Source: Epiperipatus broadwayi
Lineage: Eukaryota; Onychophora; Udeonychophora; Euonychophora; Peripatidae
Assembly: GCA_028023455.1 (NCBI GenBank)
Contig: JAQFVV010000186.1
Location: 124,001-188,000 of the forward strand
DNA: 64,000 bases
Direction: 5' to 3'
The notes under the pieces are model-generated. The model was not told the DNA's origin. It ran no database searches and saw only the letters and a list, made by a program, of their open reading frames with translations. Position numbers and translations under genes: made by a program. Each line of letters begins with the position of its first letter. Position 1 is the stretch's first letter. Of this stretch, positions 13,236 through 25,689 are shown in pieces.

Positions 13236-13784
13236 AATCAAGAAAAATTTTATGGTGCTTTGTTTTGTAGATATCATCAGAAAAAATTGAATTCTATAAA
13301 ATTCAATATTCATTAAAATGATAATATCAAACTAAATATGAGATTTTTAAGAATGACCAATTTAATGTAAGTTTTCTGGAATTGAAATATACTTTTAATA
13401 TTATGCTTTTTATAAATTATATTAAATGAGTTTATGTAATGCATTGCTATTTAAGAAGGTATCTGGGATTGAAAAGTAAAGATTAACATTTGTCATATGG
13501 CAATGAGAAGATTTATGACAATTGCAAAATGTCAAGTAATAAATTATCAATGTAATTTAGACATAATCATTTCAGGTAATTCTAATCTTCCATTATTCCA
13601 TAGCAGATAGAGATAATAGGATGTAATAGACAAGCCAGGCAAAACAACAGAAAAATTAAAACAATTTAAATGCAAGAGTAAAATATAGGCATGTGTTATG
13701 TGTAATATTTGCGGCTTATTTACACATTAATAATAAATCTATGTTGTAATAATTCTTTAAAATGTTATATAATTTTTAATATTG

Positions 13785-14190
13785 TGTAAGTAATATTTAC
13801 TAAGGCAATAAACCTCAAGAATATGCGCTCGAAAATGCGAAGGTAGGGACCTCTACAGGTCTTAACCACAAGCTTATGCTTTGGAAGAAAAGAGGGGAAC
13901 CCCTTCTTTACTTCAACCTACTTTCCATATAAATTGGTGAAGCTGAAATGGTTAAATCTGAGAGTGTGAAGCTATTCAATAATTCACTGATTAAGTCCAT
14001 AATTCCTATTATACACTAATACTTGTGAAATGTTTTGATTCACAATGAGTCAATGGAAAGATCTTATAGTTAGAAATCTATTACGATAATTTAAAGTTTG
14101 TAATTATAAATTTATTTAATGCACATTAATTATGTAAGTAATATTTACTAAGGCAATAAACCTCAAGAATATGTCTTGAAAATGCGAAGA
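13785..14190 (+). repeat. Direct repeats of about 58 bp flanking about 290 bp
   Basis: GTAAGTAATATTTACTAAGG through to GAAAATGCGAAG occurs at 13785-13842 and again at 14133-14189, same orientation, with a few differences (GCGCTCG against TCTT in the middle). Between the copies is a less AT-rich segment (AGGTAGGGACCTCTACAGG, then GAGGGGAACCCC). This could be a short terminally repeated element, the scar of a segmental duplication, or part of a larger repeat. No coding potential. Confidence 0.65.
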
Positions 14191-16722
14191 TAATAATAGT
14201 AATATTTGTATTAATAATGTATAATTAATGTTCAAAAAATTATAGAAGACTTAACAACAGATTTTTTAAATAGTAAACACACATAAGCACATGTTGGATT
14301 TACGTTATTTAAAAAGAAAATTTTAGGCAGCATTTCTGAGAAATATAGTCTGTAGTATTCTAAAATCATTATAAGGAATTTTATCATTTACAGCATTCTG
14401 AAATTGCTATACTAAAGTTTACGTTTTAATAAATGTCTAGAATAAATTTAGTCTCATTGCCAATTTAAAAATTCATGACAGGCTAAATTAGTAAGGTCCT
14501 TCTTATATATGGGAACCAATGTCTTATCCTTTTCAACAACTTAATAAACCAAACATAGAATTGACAAATGTCATGTATAAAATTGAAGGAAAAGAATTTA
14601 CAGTTAACAGTTGGGATATATATATATCAGAACTTGAAATAATAATTAAAAGGATACTTTATATTAATGACTACAAGCTTATTTAAATTTAAGATATCAG
14701 CACTTCTATTTGTGTGCTAGACATTTGTAAACTATATATAAACTGTACTATAAATTTTTAAAATTATGGATGAACTTTTAGTATAGACAACATTAAATAT
14801 ATTGGTTATGATTATTTCATGCATTTTAATGATGTATATTTTTTAATAATTAATCTTTTAAATATTTAAGGTTTAAATAATATTTTAGTTTTTTTTTTTC
14901 ATATGTCATAGCATCGGCCGAATATTTTAGTTTTATTTTGAGATAATAAAAGCTTCGCAGTTAACACTAATAAAAGATAAACTATTTACTGATTAAATTA
15001 ATGAAAATTTTCAGAATTCAAGTTAGAAATATAAATAATTCGACCTTGAAATCTTAAATAAATTTGTAAGAAAACGGAAGAATGTAGGACAGTGCAAATA
15101 ATTTGAATTTAAATAATTCTTTGAAGTTTTATTTGTTGTTAAATGTTTGTTATAACTTTCTGAAATTTATCATATAATAGTGATTCAATTAAAGTAATTC
15201 AAGTGTGTAGTTTTATTTGTTGTTTATTTATAGTGATGATGAGCTTGAGATGTGCATGTATTTAATATTATTTTCATATATATATATTCAATATTAGTAT
15301 TAGGCAAGTATGTATTAAGTTATGAAAATTTCTAATAAGGATCCTGTTGATATTTGTGCTTTATATTGCTCTGTCTCCAGTATATAGATGCAGTGTCGTA
15401 TTTCTGCTCTTACGTTAAATAATGATATGCATTGCTCATTGTTTGTTTTATTGATATATTCTATACATTGCTGAGAAAGATTGGCATATAATGACTAATT
15501 GGTTATGTATTTCAGTATGTATTGATATAAGGATGTTTTATGGGTGTATATTCATGGTTGCACTTGAATTGTAGGCAGATAGGTATTATTGTTATGACTT
15601 ATTGATGATGAAAATCTAAATCATAATTCATCTGATCATACCTCAAATGTTGTAATTTGTGGATGTGTTTTCTCATGCAGATTTAATTTTTGTCTTTTGA
15701 TAGAGAGTGTGTGATACAGGATAACAAGTTATCTTATTATTGGCAGTAAAGTTGATTTCCTTGCATGTAATACATATATTAAGATGCTATGCATAAATGG
15801 TTCAGCACTTCATTCATACTAGATCATTGATTTTATTCTGTCTAAGGATCTAATTTGTCTTTAAATGTATGTAAATTAGGTAATACTGTGTGCATTCATG
15901 ATGTAAATAATAGTGTATACTATCAGTATATAAAATAAAATCATATAATAATGAAATAAGTACAAAGTCTTTACAATGAGATTGCTAAAGATAGTCTCAT
16001 ACTTTAATAATCAAATAAAAATATGAGATTTGGTTTTATAACTTGTTACGATGCATCATAAGTCCTTCTAATTATTAGTTTCTTTTAACTTTGGTGCTTC
16101 GAACATGACAAAGTAAATGACCTTTATTTAGTGGTGGAATTATTGCATGTTACTAAAATAAATATTTATTCAGTTTATTTATAATAAATATTAGTATAAA
16201 TATATTTATTCCATTACAGAGTATGCTATTTAGTCATAGTACAACTTATAAAAGATGTAAAATATTTTAATTATTTGTGGTGCTTTCCATGTGAGTAAGC
16301 AAACTATTCTTTTAGTAATGGAATTATTAAAATGTAATGATTTCTATGTTAATAAATATGTTAATTGGTTTACTACACATTCTATTGATTTGTCTGATTA
16401 ATTTTTATTAATTATGAACTTTGGTATTATTACTGCTATGATGTATTACTTTGATGATGTATTATTCTAAAGTTTGTGATGTGGTTAAAATAACACCACC
16501 TAGGGATGTGCAGACAAAGTTAATCAATAATATTTGTCCACAGATCCCATGGAGGCATTATTTTAAACATATTGCAAACTTGAAATAATATGTCATCAGA
16601 GTAAAATGTCAAACTAGGTGTAATATCAAACTTCAAATCTAAAAACAAAATGGAGTCATATATTCATTATGGAAAAAGGAAAAAAACACATTATGATGAC
16701 AACCTTGGCACTAATAAGGGCT
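14191..16722. other. AT-rich spacer with a diverged duplication
   Basis: No gene seen. Within it, about 16092-16186 and 16278-16375 align as two diverged copies of the same roughly 95-base stretch: both have GGTGCTT, then AAG.AAA, then TTAGT..TGGAATTATT, then AATAAATAT and GTTTA, in the same order. The spacing is about 186 bases. The rest is AT-rich with TA runs. Confidence 0.4.
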
Positions 16723-17062
16723 TTGAACATTCCATCATCAGATTTTCAATGAAATGGAAGGCTGAAGAGTTGTGAGTTGGAATAGTTTGAAGCCTGTCCA
16801 TTAAAGTATGAAGATTGGCTATCTTAATATAAAGCTGAACACTGATTATATATATGGGTGAGGATAGTAATCTAGACTAACTGATGATTGCTGGTTTAGC
16901 ATGAAATACGTATATTGGTGATTATTTATCTTTTCAACATGTGTGTGATCAGGTGGGTCAGCAATATGAGATGGCACTGAGAGTAGTGGGTCGTGTGAAA
17001 GTCTGAGTTCGAATCCCACATATATTACATATATAAATGCAGGTTTAAGCCTGTACAATGTA
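16723..17062 (+). repeat. Family B unit, plus orientation
   Basis: Starts with CATTCCATCATCAGATTTTC, runs through AAGCCTGTCCATTAAAGTAT, GCTGGTTTAGCATGAAATAC and TTATCTTTTCAACATGTGTG, and ends with a good B box, GAGTTCGAATCCC at 17005-17017. This is the copy in which the pol III-like box is best preserved. The minus-strand open frame 16846-17058 is a chance reading of the repeat. Confidence 0.8.
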
Positions 17063-18195
17063 TTATGATACTAAATAAAAACATGTAGTTGTGAGTTTCT
17101 TTTTGTGCTGTCAAAGCCATCTTTTTCTGCTTGGCATAATATTATCATGCCATCGTAAACATCCAGCATGTGTAAATACCAATGGAACAAGAAAAATTTG
17201 AAAAAGAACCCTGAAATGTTTTTTAAATAGTGAACTGTAACATTAAGTTTTAATTTTCCTTTTTTTTTAACTTTAAAAAAAAGGCAAACTGTAAAAGAAA
17301 GTTTTAGTTTTATCTGAAAATGGCAAACTGTAACTTTAACCTTATATTTTAAATATATATAAAGTTTTAGCAACAAAAAAACAACACACAAATATAAAAA
17401 GTTTTAGCTGTAAATATATTTTTAAATATAAAACTGTATTACTTACAAATGATGCAAGGGATGTATTATATTGTGGAAGGAAAAAATCACCGTGACATAC
17501 AGCACAGGATAGCACATTTTACAACTTGGTGACATATGTGAAAAGTTGGTAACATGTATATATTTGACATGGATTAGTCATGCCAGGATTTTTGAGTGAC
17601 TTGACATCATAACCGAAAACTTTGAAGAGATATTATCAGACACAAACATCACAGGAGTAATACCATACGTATATTACTACTGATTTTACCTTTGAATAGT
17701 TATTTATTTAATCATTACAGTATAGACATTTGTTTTTCTTTTTCGATTTTTATTATAAAATAAAGATAAATTTTAGAGCTTATTCTGAAGAACTTATGGA
17801 TTAAAAGTTTGAGGAAATTAAAATTGTTAAAATGTGAATAAATGACTAAAATAAAATTAAAATTGTTGCATAAAGTATTTACTTTTTAAGTCTGAGGATG
17901 ACCTGTAATACATATTTTTTATTTCCTAATATAAATATATAGGTCACTACAGATCAATGTGATTGCAGGACAATATCATGAGTAATGATGTGATTAAAAT
18001 TTCACACTTAAATAAATGAGTATTTTTTTTTATATGTATTATATAAGAGGGGGAAAAAAAACTTAAACAAAACTGATTTGGATTTTATCTTGAATATTTA
18101 AAGATGTAGATTGTTATATAACTAAATTTTAAAAGAACTTTATCAAAAATAATAGAAATTTTCAATAACAAGAAACAAAACTGATTTTGATTTTA
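17063..18195. other. AT-rich spacer
   Basis: No recognised gene. The minus-strand open frame at 17071-17391 is low complexity (Lys/Phe-rich from A/T runs) with imperfect internal repeats around AAAGTTTTAG and GGCAAACTGTAA, so it is not supported. CAAAACTGATTT.GATTTTATCTTGA occurs twice, near 18067 and 18176. Confidence 0.45.
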
Positions 18196-18325
18196 TCTTG
18201 ATCAGGGTTGAGGATATTCTGCAAAGCTTGTTAAGAGATTATTTGCCAGCTCTATATATAACATTTGCAATACAAGCTTATTAAATTAGGTCATGTGATA
18301 TCTGACTGGATTTTTTTTTGTAATC
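18196..18325 (+). repeat. Family A repeat, 3' half
   Basis: Contains AAGCTTGTTAAGAGATTATT, then ATAACATTTGCAATACAAGC, TTATTAAATTAGGTCATGTG and GATATCTGACTGG, matching the last third of the family A unit at 24.9-25.05 kb in the same orientation. The 5' part is missing or too diverged to see. Confidence 0.65.
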
Positions 18326-18518
18326 TTATATGTAAATATAAACACAGAATATAAAGACTCTTGTGAAAAGGGTTATTTATTTGTATATTAAAAATATCCT
18401 GCCCTGATTTTGGGATAACATTTTGTTACAAAAATCACCATTAACATAAATTTAAAAAATGCTATTTAATCTGGATAAACATACTAAAATCATATTACAG
18501 CATTTATAATATCTACTT

Positions 18519-18934
18519 TAATATAGGGTATATGAGCACAGACTTTCACACCACCCACCTCTCTCCACTCTATCTAATAACACTGATACACCTAAACACA
18601 TATATGCTGAAAAGATAAATAATTACCAATATACGTATTTCATGCTAAACCAGCAAATTGGATGGACGGTTGAAGAGTTGGAGTGTGGAGTGGATTGAAG
18701 CCTGTCCATTAAACTATGAGGATAGTCTATCTTAATATATTTCTGAGCACTTATGCTATATATGTGTGTAAAGATGATAGTCTGGACCAACTGATGATTG
18801 CTGGTTTAGCATGAAATACGTATATTGGTAATTATTTATCTTTTCAGCATATATGTGTTTAGGTGTATCAGTGTTATTAGATAGAGTGGAGAGAGGTGGG
18901 TGGTGTGAAAGTCTGTGCTCATATACCCTATATT
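18519..18934. repeat. Family B palindrome with identical 136-bp arms
   Basis: The left arm 18519-18654 and right arm 18799-18934 are reverse complements with no mismatch that I can find over 136 bases. The outer tips read TAATATAGGGTATATGAGCA and its complement, corresponding to the B-box end of family B. The inner ends stop at GCTGGTTTAGC. The 144-base centre holds the remainder of one plus-oriented family B unit (CTGTCCATTAAACTATG and onward). Identical arms inside an otherwise diverged family point to a recent inverted duplication or to arm-to-arm gene conversion. Confidence 0.85.
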
Positions 18935-21900
18935 ACATATATATATAGCCACAGGTATATAACAAGCCTGTGTTTCAGTTATAATATCTACTTTGTGAGA
19001 GTGAGACCAAGGTTTTTTGTCTTGTAATTTTATATTTCATATATAATAATTATATATTTTATCAGAAAATTTTAAGTTTATGTGTGCATGCATATTTAAA
19101 TAAATATATAAGTCTCCCTCAATATGATTATCTTTTCTTAGAGATTATATATGGAAAAATGCTATAAACAATTGGCTGAATATGTATGTGATAAAGCAAG
19201 AAAAATATTGCTCCCCACCAAATTAATCATAAATAATTCCCTACATGAACCCAGTTTATGACAACTTTTCTAAAGGCATTATTTTCTAAGCAAAGTTATA
19301 TTTGTTTTGTTTATTGAAAGGCAGTATATTAAATACAAGACTAATTAAATAAATAAAAAATATCTAAAAATCTTATAAACTTTAATATTTATGAATGATA
19401 ACTAGAAAAATCTAAATATCTTAGTAGAAAGCTAAATAAATATGTATACACAATAAGTTTTTTTATTTATTGTGGATGCCACACAAAGACAAATGATAAA
19501 TTACTTAATTATACATATTGTATACACAGACTTTTGCCACTAAAATGTACAAATCATCATATTAGCTTAGATGTTTAATAAAATTTGAAAGGAGATAAAT
19601 ATTCAGAGGCAATTTAATAAATAAAATCAGTTTTATTTAAACAAAACAAGTGTAAATACTCATAACAATATTATTATTAATAATAATAATGAATAAAAGA
19701 AATAATAGTAAAAATGTATTTTAATGATACAAGTTCTTCTATTTCTAAACATTATTATCTAATCTTTTCAAAATATATTGTTAAGTAGACAAATAAAGTT
19801 ACATCCACTGTAATATAGTACTTAAATTATCCACTCATCATCATTTATATGAAAATATCAACAGGTATAGGCGAAACAGCAATCAAAAATATTGATGAGA
19901 TATGGTTAAAACATGCTATTTTATTAAGAATATGATTCCTTATTTAACGTAATGGTCTTTCCCATGTAGAATAACACAAAACATGATTTCATATCATAAC
20001 TCTGTAAAACTAACCTATTCATTTTGAAGGAGCTCATTGTTAATAGTAAAAATATACACTGAAAGGTATTTGTGTCATGTAAAACTAATATATTTAATTT
20101 TGAAAAAAATACAGAAATTTCTTTCTAGGAGTCATACTTAATTTTTTTATTTTTAAGTGTCAAATATTCTTTGTAAAAAATAGATGACATAAAAACTTTA
20201 AATAATGCATATGACTTAAATACATGGATGATCTATAAACCTATAGTTATTGCCCTTAAATTTTATAAGATGTATAGAATGTGGTTGCATCAAATATTAA
20301 TTTTAATACATTTACTGGGAATATTTAGTTCTCACATATATCTTATCTAAGGAATTTAACCAATATCAATTAAATAATTTTATGTTATTTCTTCTCAACA
20401 AATAGTTATTATTAACCAACACTTTAACTGAAATAAATTTAGTACAGTTTCTATTTTATTGTCTCCTATTTACTTTTAACTAATATATAATAATAATTGA
20501 TTTAATAAAACAGATATTTATTGAATAAGAAATTCTAGTTTATTTCTTCATTTTGATCTAACTGACAATACTCATTCATTAATAGAACTTGTTTACAAAT
20601 ATTTAATAATAAACTAGAATTGCTTGTTCAATAAATATGTTTTATTAAATTTTGATCAATTTAATTATATATTTACCTTTTGAACAATGTAGTTTGAATT
20701 TAAGCAAATGCAAATACATTTATAATATAAGAATTAAAGAGAAACATATTTACCATAATAATTTATATAATAGCTCAACAGTGTCATATTGAGTGCAGAA
20801 GAAACTCTCAAACCTAAAGTAATACATTCACACACACACACCTCATAGTAAATATCTCTTGCACTTTGGTATCTTTAATTTTAATTATCAGATTTTTTCA
20901 ATAAAAATTTCAGATTTTTTTGTAAAATTATTATAAAACTAGGTACTTAACAGTTAGACCAGCTATGAAATATCACATATGTATTAGTCTGATAATAACT
21001 TTCTAACTTTGTAATCTATTTAAAATAACATCTTCATGGTATCTTCTGAAAATCCATCAATTTTGATAAATGATGAAAAATAATTATATTTAATACAAAA
21101 TGACAACTTATAACTTTATTTGGTGGAAATAAACTAATATATATTTACATTTTGAAACAAATCAAGTTTATTTGTAAAAAATGACAAGAACTAACCTTAT
21201 TTCATACAAAGTACCCTTATTTACTGGAAATAAACATGTATTTATATTTTTTTGTGTGAGAAAAGATATTACAACTAAAGTTTTAGCAATAAACATTTAT
21301 TCCAATAAAAGGATAAAAAATTATTTCTTACAATCATTGAGTTGGATTGAAGTTTTTGATATCCTGCAAAATACAAATGAAAGCATAGATATGGTTTATA
21401 TGAAAATGTTCATATTCCGGTGGCTCGCAAGTTGTTACTTTTGTAGGATTTTGTGTTTTTTTTCACGGTAACGTGCTACCCACACAAACTTCTTGCAGAT
21501 AGTTATTCCAGCTTATGACCATCTTTTGAAAGTAGTGTACTGCAGTGTGCTTGGTAGTGGTCAGTTTCCAAATTTTAATCATTTCATTGGATAAAAAAGT
21601 CATTCAAAAAATTTATTCTGCAGGGATTAAAGCTAGACATTAAATCACATGTACACTTTACTCTTGTCAGGTGATCAATTAGACATCCCAGCATTTTTTC
21701 ATGATATCACAGCATACTTTAAATTATAAAATTAGTAGTGAAACCAACATTTTGAGTAACAACTTTCCACTGATCAGAATATTATTTAATATTCACATAA
21801 AAATCTAATGATTTTTCTAATATTGTAAATGTTTTTAATTCAATTTTTATTTAGATATTTGTTTGGGCCATTGACTTTCATCACAACAGGTCTAATATGT

Positions 21901-23515
21901 AAGAGTCTAAAAATATACAAAATGACACTAACTGTTTTTTTTCTTTTCTTTTGAAACTTAGAAATGGATGAGTGCACTTATAGTGAGATCCATCAGAATC
22001 AGAAAAAGGAAATAAGAATAATAAAAAGTTGCTTTCTTATTTTTATTCATATCATCATTATCTTTCACATCTGATTCATCATTATTTTTTTTCCAAAATT
22101 GCCTTCCTTCTATATCATCAATAATATTAGAAGGTCCAGTTCTTTTGAAAGATTTCATTTTTTTCTTGATATTGTCCCAAGATTTTTTATCCAAGCACAC
22201 ATCTGGTTAATGCAAATCTTTTTTCATCTTTTGGTTGGTGTTATATTTATTTTCTTTATTATAATGTGTGCATCCTATTTTTTTTTCTCTTTAAACTTAA
22301 AATAAAAGTTCAGAACTTATGTGAAAATGAGGTACTTCAGCTAAAAAGAAGTCCAAAATAAATGTAGATCTTCCTTTTCACCCAACTGTCCATTTCAAAA
22401 GAAATAATTAATTTTCTTCATATTTATTTTTAATTTGTAAAAAAAAAAAAAATGTGGAGAATTTTCTTTCTTTTATAACTAAATAATATTTAATAATACA
22501 GCATTTGAGAATTAGATACTTTGAAAAAAATCTTAAGAGTTTGAAATAATAATGGGGGCGGGGATCATTTTGTCTATCTACCTGAATATTTTATGATGTT
22601 TAAATATTAATATAACATTTTATATGTCACTCTTTAAGTAAATAGTGCTTTTATATAGCTGTTTTTTTAAAAATGAAAGATGTTGGTATTCTGATATCTA
22701 ACTTAATTATTTTAAGAAAATTATAAAATAATTTATGATAAAGAAAATGAGAAAATATTTACTTCAATCAAAATCAAATGTAAATTTAATCATTGTTAAC
22801 AAATGACCTTATATATATAATGTTCTAATTCATCATTAAAATAATATTTTTTAATTGTATGTATTTTCTAATGGGTTTATGATCTATTCACACCTGCATG
22901 CATTTATTCAAAGTCAGATTAACTACAATTTAAAGAATAGACACTTTTTAAAAATAATTATTAGTAAGATTTAGTAAGAGTAGAAAATATATTTACCTAG
23001 AAGATAGTTTTAGTATATGTATATGGGTTAATTTTGGCATAATAAAGATAGAAAGGATATTAATTTTTTGTTTGCTTTTTTCTCTATTTTATTTATTTTG
23101 ATGCCCCAAAAGATCCTTGCTTCAATGAATAACATAGTATATATAAAAGAAACAGTGTGTGAATTTAATATAAAAAAATATAGTGGGAAAAGGATGACAG
23201 AAAATGATATGATGCATTAAAATTTAAGAAACATTCTTCAATACCACAATACTATTCAATTAAATTTGTACAGACATTTGAGTATATATAATCCAGTCGA
23301 GGAAGTGGAAAAAACTTAGAAAATATGGTCTAAAAATGATCTGCATCACAAAACCTGGTTAGGTAGTCAGGCTGAATGGATTATTTACTACAGCAATATA
23401 AATAATATTATCAACAGAAATGGTAAAATAGGAAACTGTAATACTAATGATAAATATTAGAATTTTTTTTTTCTAAATATAATTACTGTACATGAAATGT
23501 GCAAACCTTACTTGA
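18935..23515. other. Long AT-rich spacer with one small foldback
   Basis: No host gene recognised in about 4.6 kb. At 20494-20657 there is an inverted repeat of about 50 bases per arm (GAAATTCTAGTTTATT near 20528 against AATAAACTAGAATT near 20607), with a 60-base centre. Open frames at 21181-21471 (+), 21958-22200 (-) and 22099-22305 (+) show no motif and are AT-biased chance frames as far as I can tell. A small G/C island GGGGGCGGGG lies near 22553. Confidence 0.45.
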
Positions 23516-23519
23516 TACA

Positions 23520-24055
23520 AATTTTTTAAAACCTGAACTTAGGACAGCAATAATGGCTAAGAAGTTATCAAGACTTCATATCAATATACATACTCTTAAA
23601 AGCTACAAGTTTTTTTTGACAGAATAGATCAATCAATGGTAGGAAAATTCATGGTGTTGGATTTACTGTAAAGGCTAACATAGTATCTCTATTTTTAGAA
23701 TTTCTGAATATATTAATGAATGGATAATAGGGTTAAAACATGGCTTGCATAATTATGTTTATACTCATTTTGTTAGTGCATTGTTTTGACATTAAATTTA
23801 GAGAGAAAAAGAAAACATATTTCAGGCTGGATAGCATTATTATAGCAACACTATTGAAAACAATTTTTTCTTCTTAAAGATTTTAATGTATATGTTAGTA
23901 CAAATATTAAACTTTGGCCAAAAATTGTTAAAAAATAATGGCATTGGTGCTGTAAACTGAAATGATTTGTTGTTGGTAAATTATTGCTCAACACATGGAT
24001 TGATTATCACAAACGCTTTAAGAGAACAAATTTAATAGGTTAGGAGTTAGAATAC
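23520..24055 (+). pseudogene. LINE endonuclease domain relic, 5' part
   Basis: Decayed AP-type endonuclease of a non-LTR retrotransposon. In shifting frames one reads KKLSRLHINIHTL with a glutamate-region remnant near 23560-23600, GVGFTVKANIVSL near 23660-23695, and near 23930-24020 the strongest piece, NGIGAVN then a stop then NDLLLVNYCSTHGLIITNAL, which matches the GKHGxGxxNxNGxxLLxFC...ITNT block of this endonuclease type. The domain is interrupted at 24056-25071 by a family A insertion and resumes immediately afterwards. Together with the RT pieces at 25.7-27.1 kb it forms one plus-strand element. Confidence 0.75.
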
Positions 24056-24070
24056 AAGAGAAATTCTTAT
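24056..24070 (+). repeat. Left target-site duplication of family A insertion
   Basis: AAGAGAAATTCTTAT, repeated exactly at 25057-25071. A 15-base duplication is in the size range made by target-primed reverse transcription. Confidence 0.8.
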
Positions 24071-25056
24071 GTTGTATAATGAGTGTGCCAATAGCTCTTA
24101 ACAAGCTTTTCAGAACATTCCTATCTTCAGACTGGTTTCCAGCTTTGGCTTTCATCAGAGAGATGCTACGATATTCAAGCATTAGATTTAAAATACCAGG
24201 TCAAGACCAGTACTTTATCTAATGTTTAACTATTAAGCAGAAAATCTGAAATTTTAGACATCCATGTGTCTTCAAATCCAGCTATCTAACTCAAATAGCC
24301 ATATGGGACAACTAAATTCAGATACACCATATATTAATAGCTTTAGCAATATAAAATTTCCAAAGCCTTAAGAGCAATAAAAATAATTGAAAGGAAATCA
24401 AGTCATATGTCATGTGATTTAATTTAATAAGCTTGTATTACAAATATTATGAGTGTGGCAATAGCTCTTAACAAGAGTTTTAGAACATCCTATCTTCAGA
24501 CTGGTTTCTAGCTCTGGCTTTCATCAATAAGGCACTGGGATATTCAAGAGTTAGATTTAAAATGGCAGGTCATGCCCAGCACTTTATCTAATGTTTAACT
24601 ATTAACTAAAAAAGCTGAAATTTTTAGACATCTATATGTCTTCAAATCCAACTATCTAACTCAAATAGCCATATGCATAATTGCAATTATTGTTATTGCT
24701 TTTAAGTCTTTGGTAATTTTATATTGCTAAAGCTATTAATATGTGGTGTATCTAAACTTAGTTCAATATCATATGGCTATTTGAGTTAAATAGCTGGATT
24801 TGAATACTTGGATGTCTGAAAATTTCAGATTTTCTAGTTAAAAGTTAGATAAAGTGCTAGGTTTGATCTGGTATTTTAAATCTAATGCTTGAATATTGTA
24901 TCACCTCACTGATGAAAGCTAGAGCTAGAAACCAGTCTGAGAATAGAGATGTTCTGAAAAGCTTGTTAAGAGCTATTCACATGCTCATTATATATCATTT
25001 GTACTACAAGCTTATTAAATTAAGTCACATGATATATGATTTGATTTCCTTGTAAA
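24071..25056. mobile_element. Compound family A foldback insertion
   Basis: Three family A units: minus at about 24071-24390, minus at about 24394-24690 and plus at about 24700-25056. The plus unit reads GATGTCTGAAAATTTCAGAT, a CACTGATGAAAGC block with GAAACCAGTCTG, AAGCTTGTTAAGAGCTATT and an end TGATATATGATTTGATTTCC. Each minus unit is its reverse complement with scattered differences, so the segment can fold on itself over about 300 bases. It is bounded by exact 15-bp duplications and splits the LINE endonuclease relic, so it is younger than that LINE. It has no coding capacity. The long duplications favour a retroposed (SINE-like) origin over a DNA transposon. Confidence 0.8.
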
Positions 25057-25130
25057 AAGAGAAATTCTTATTCTGCATAGATTGTTTGACAGATCATAGA
25101 TTAATATATTCCAAGGTTTAAGTGGTAGTT
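25057..25130 (+). pseudogene. LINE endonuclease relic, resumed end
   Basis: Begins with the right copy of the 15-bp duplication (25057-25071), then reads FCIDCLTDHRLIYSKV at about 25071-25118. C..C.TDHRLI.SK is the expected endonuclease end (SDH/TDH motif) for the domain broken off at 24055. This continuity is the main proof that the family A block is an insertion. Confidence 0.75.
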
Positions 25131-25689
25131 TCATTAAAAATGTCTTATTTAGTTAAAAAAAATAATTTATTCTTTAGAAATGTCTATTTTATGTGATAAA
25201 GGTTTATAGCTATTATACACTAAAATGTCTAATTTGGATATTTAGGATTATCATATTATTGAGGCATAGAATTTTTTTAAGGAGTGTCTTATGGATGCAA
25301 AATAAATCTCTTGAATCATGAAGAATTTCTTGATAATGATTTTATTGCTAATGACTTAATTAAAAGGAAATATGTATAATTTTCTGCTTGACAAAATAGT
25401 AAATTAAATGTAGAGCTTCATAAAGAATGAAATTCACTATATGGATTAAACTTACAAAGAAAGTAAAGATTTACTGATTGTGATCTCTTTAGATCTTTTT
25501 TTGATGCACTGAAAGCAAATCTGGATAATTCTATTACAATCCTATTAAATCCAGAAAAAGCACTCTCTTATATGTGAACAGGTGGACAGATTATTTTTAT
25601 TATTTTTGAGTAGTAATATAAGAACTGAAATGATGATTTTTAATATATCTATTTTATTTACTTAAGTAGATTTGGACAAAGATCTCTAG

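Noticed and set aside
17071-17391. 106-codon minus-strand frame rich in Lys and Phe
   Set aside because: It derives from A/T runs and imperfect short repeats.
21181-21471. 96-codon open frame
   Set aside because: No recognisable family, no supporting neighbours; composition follows the AT-rich background.
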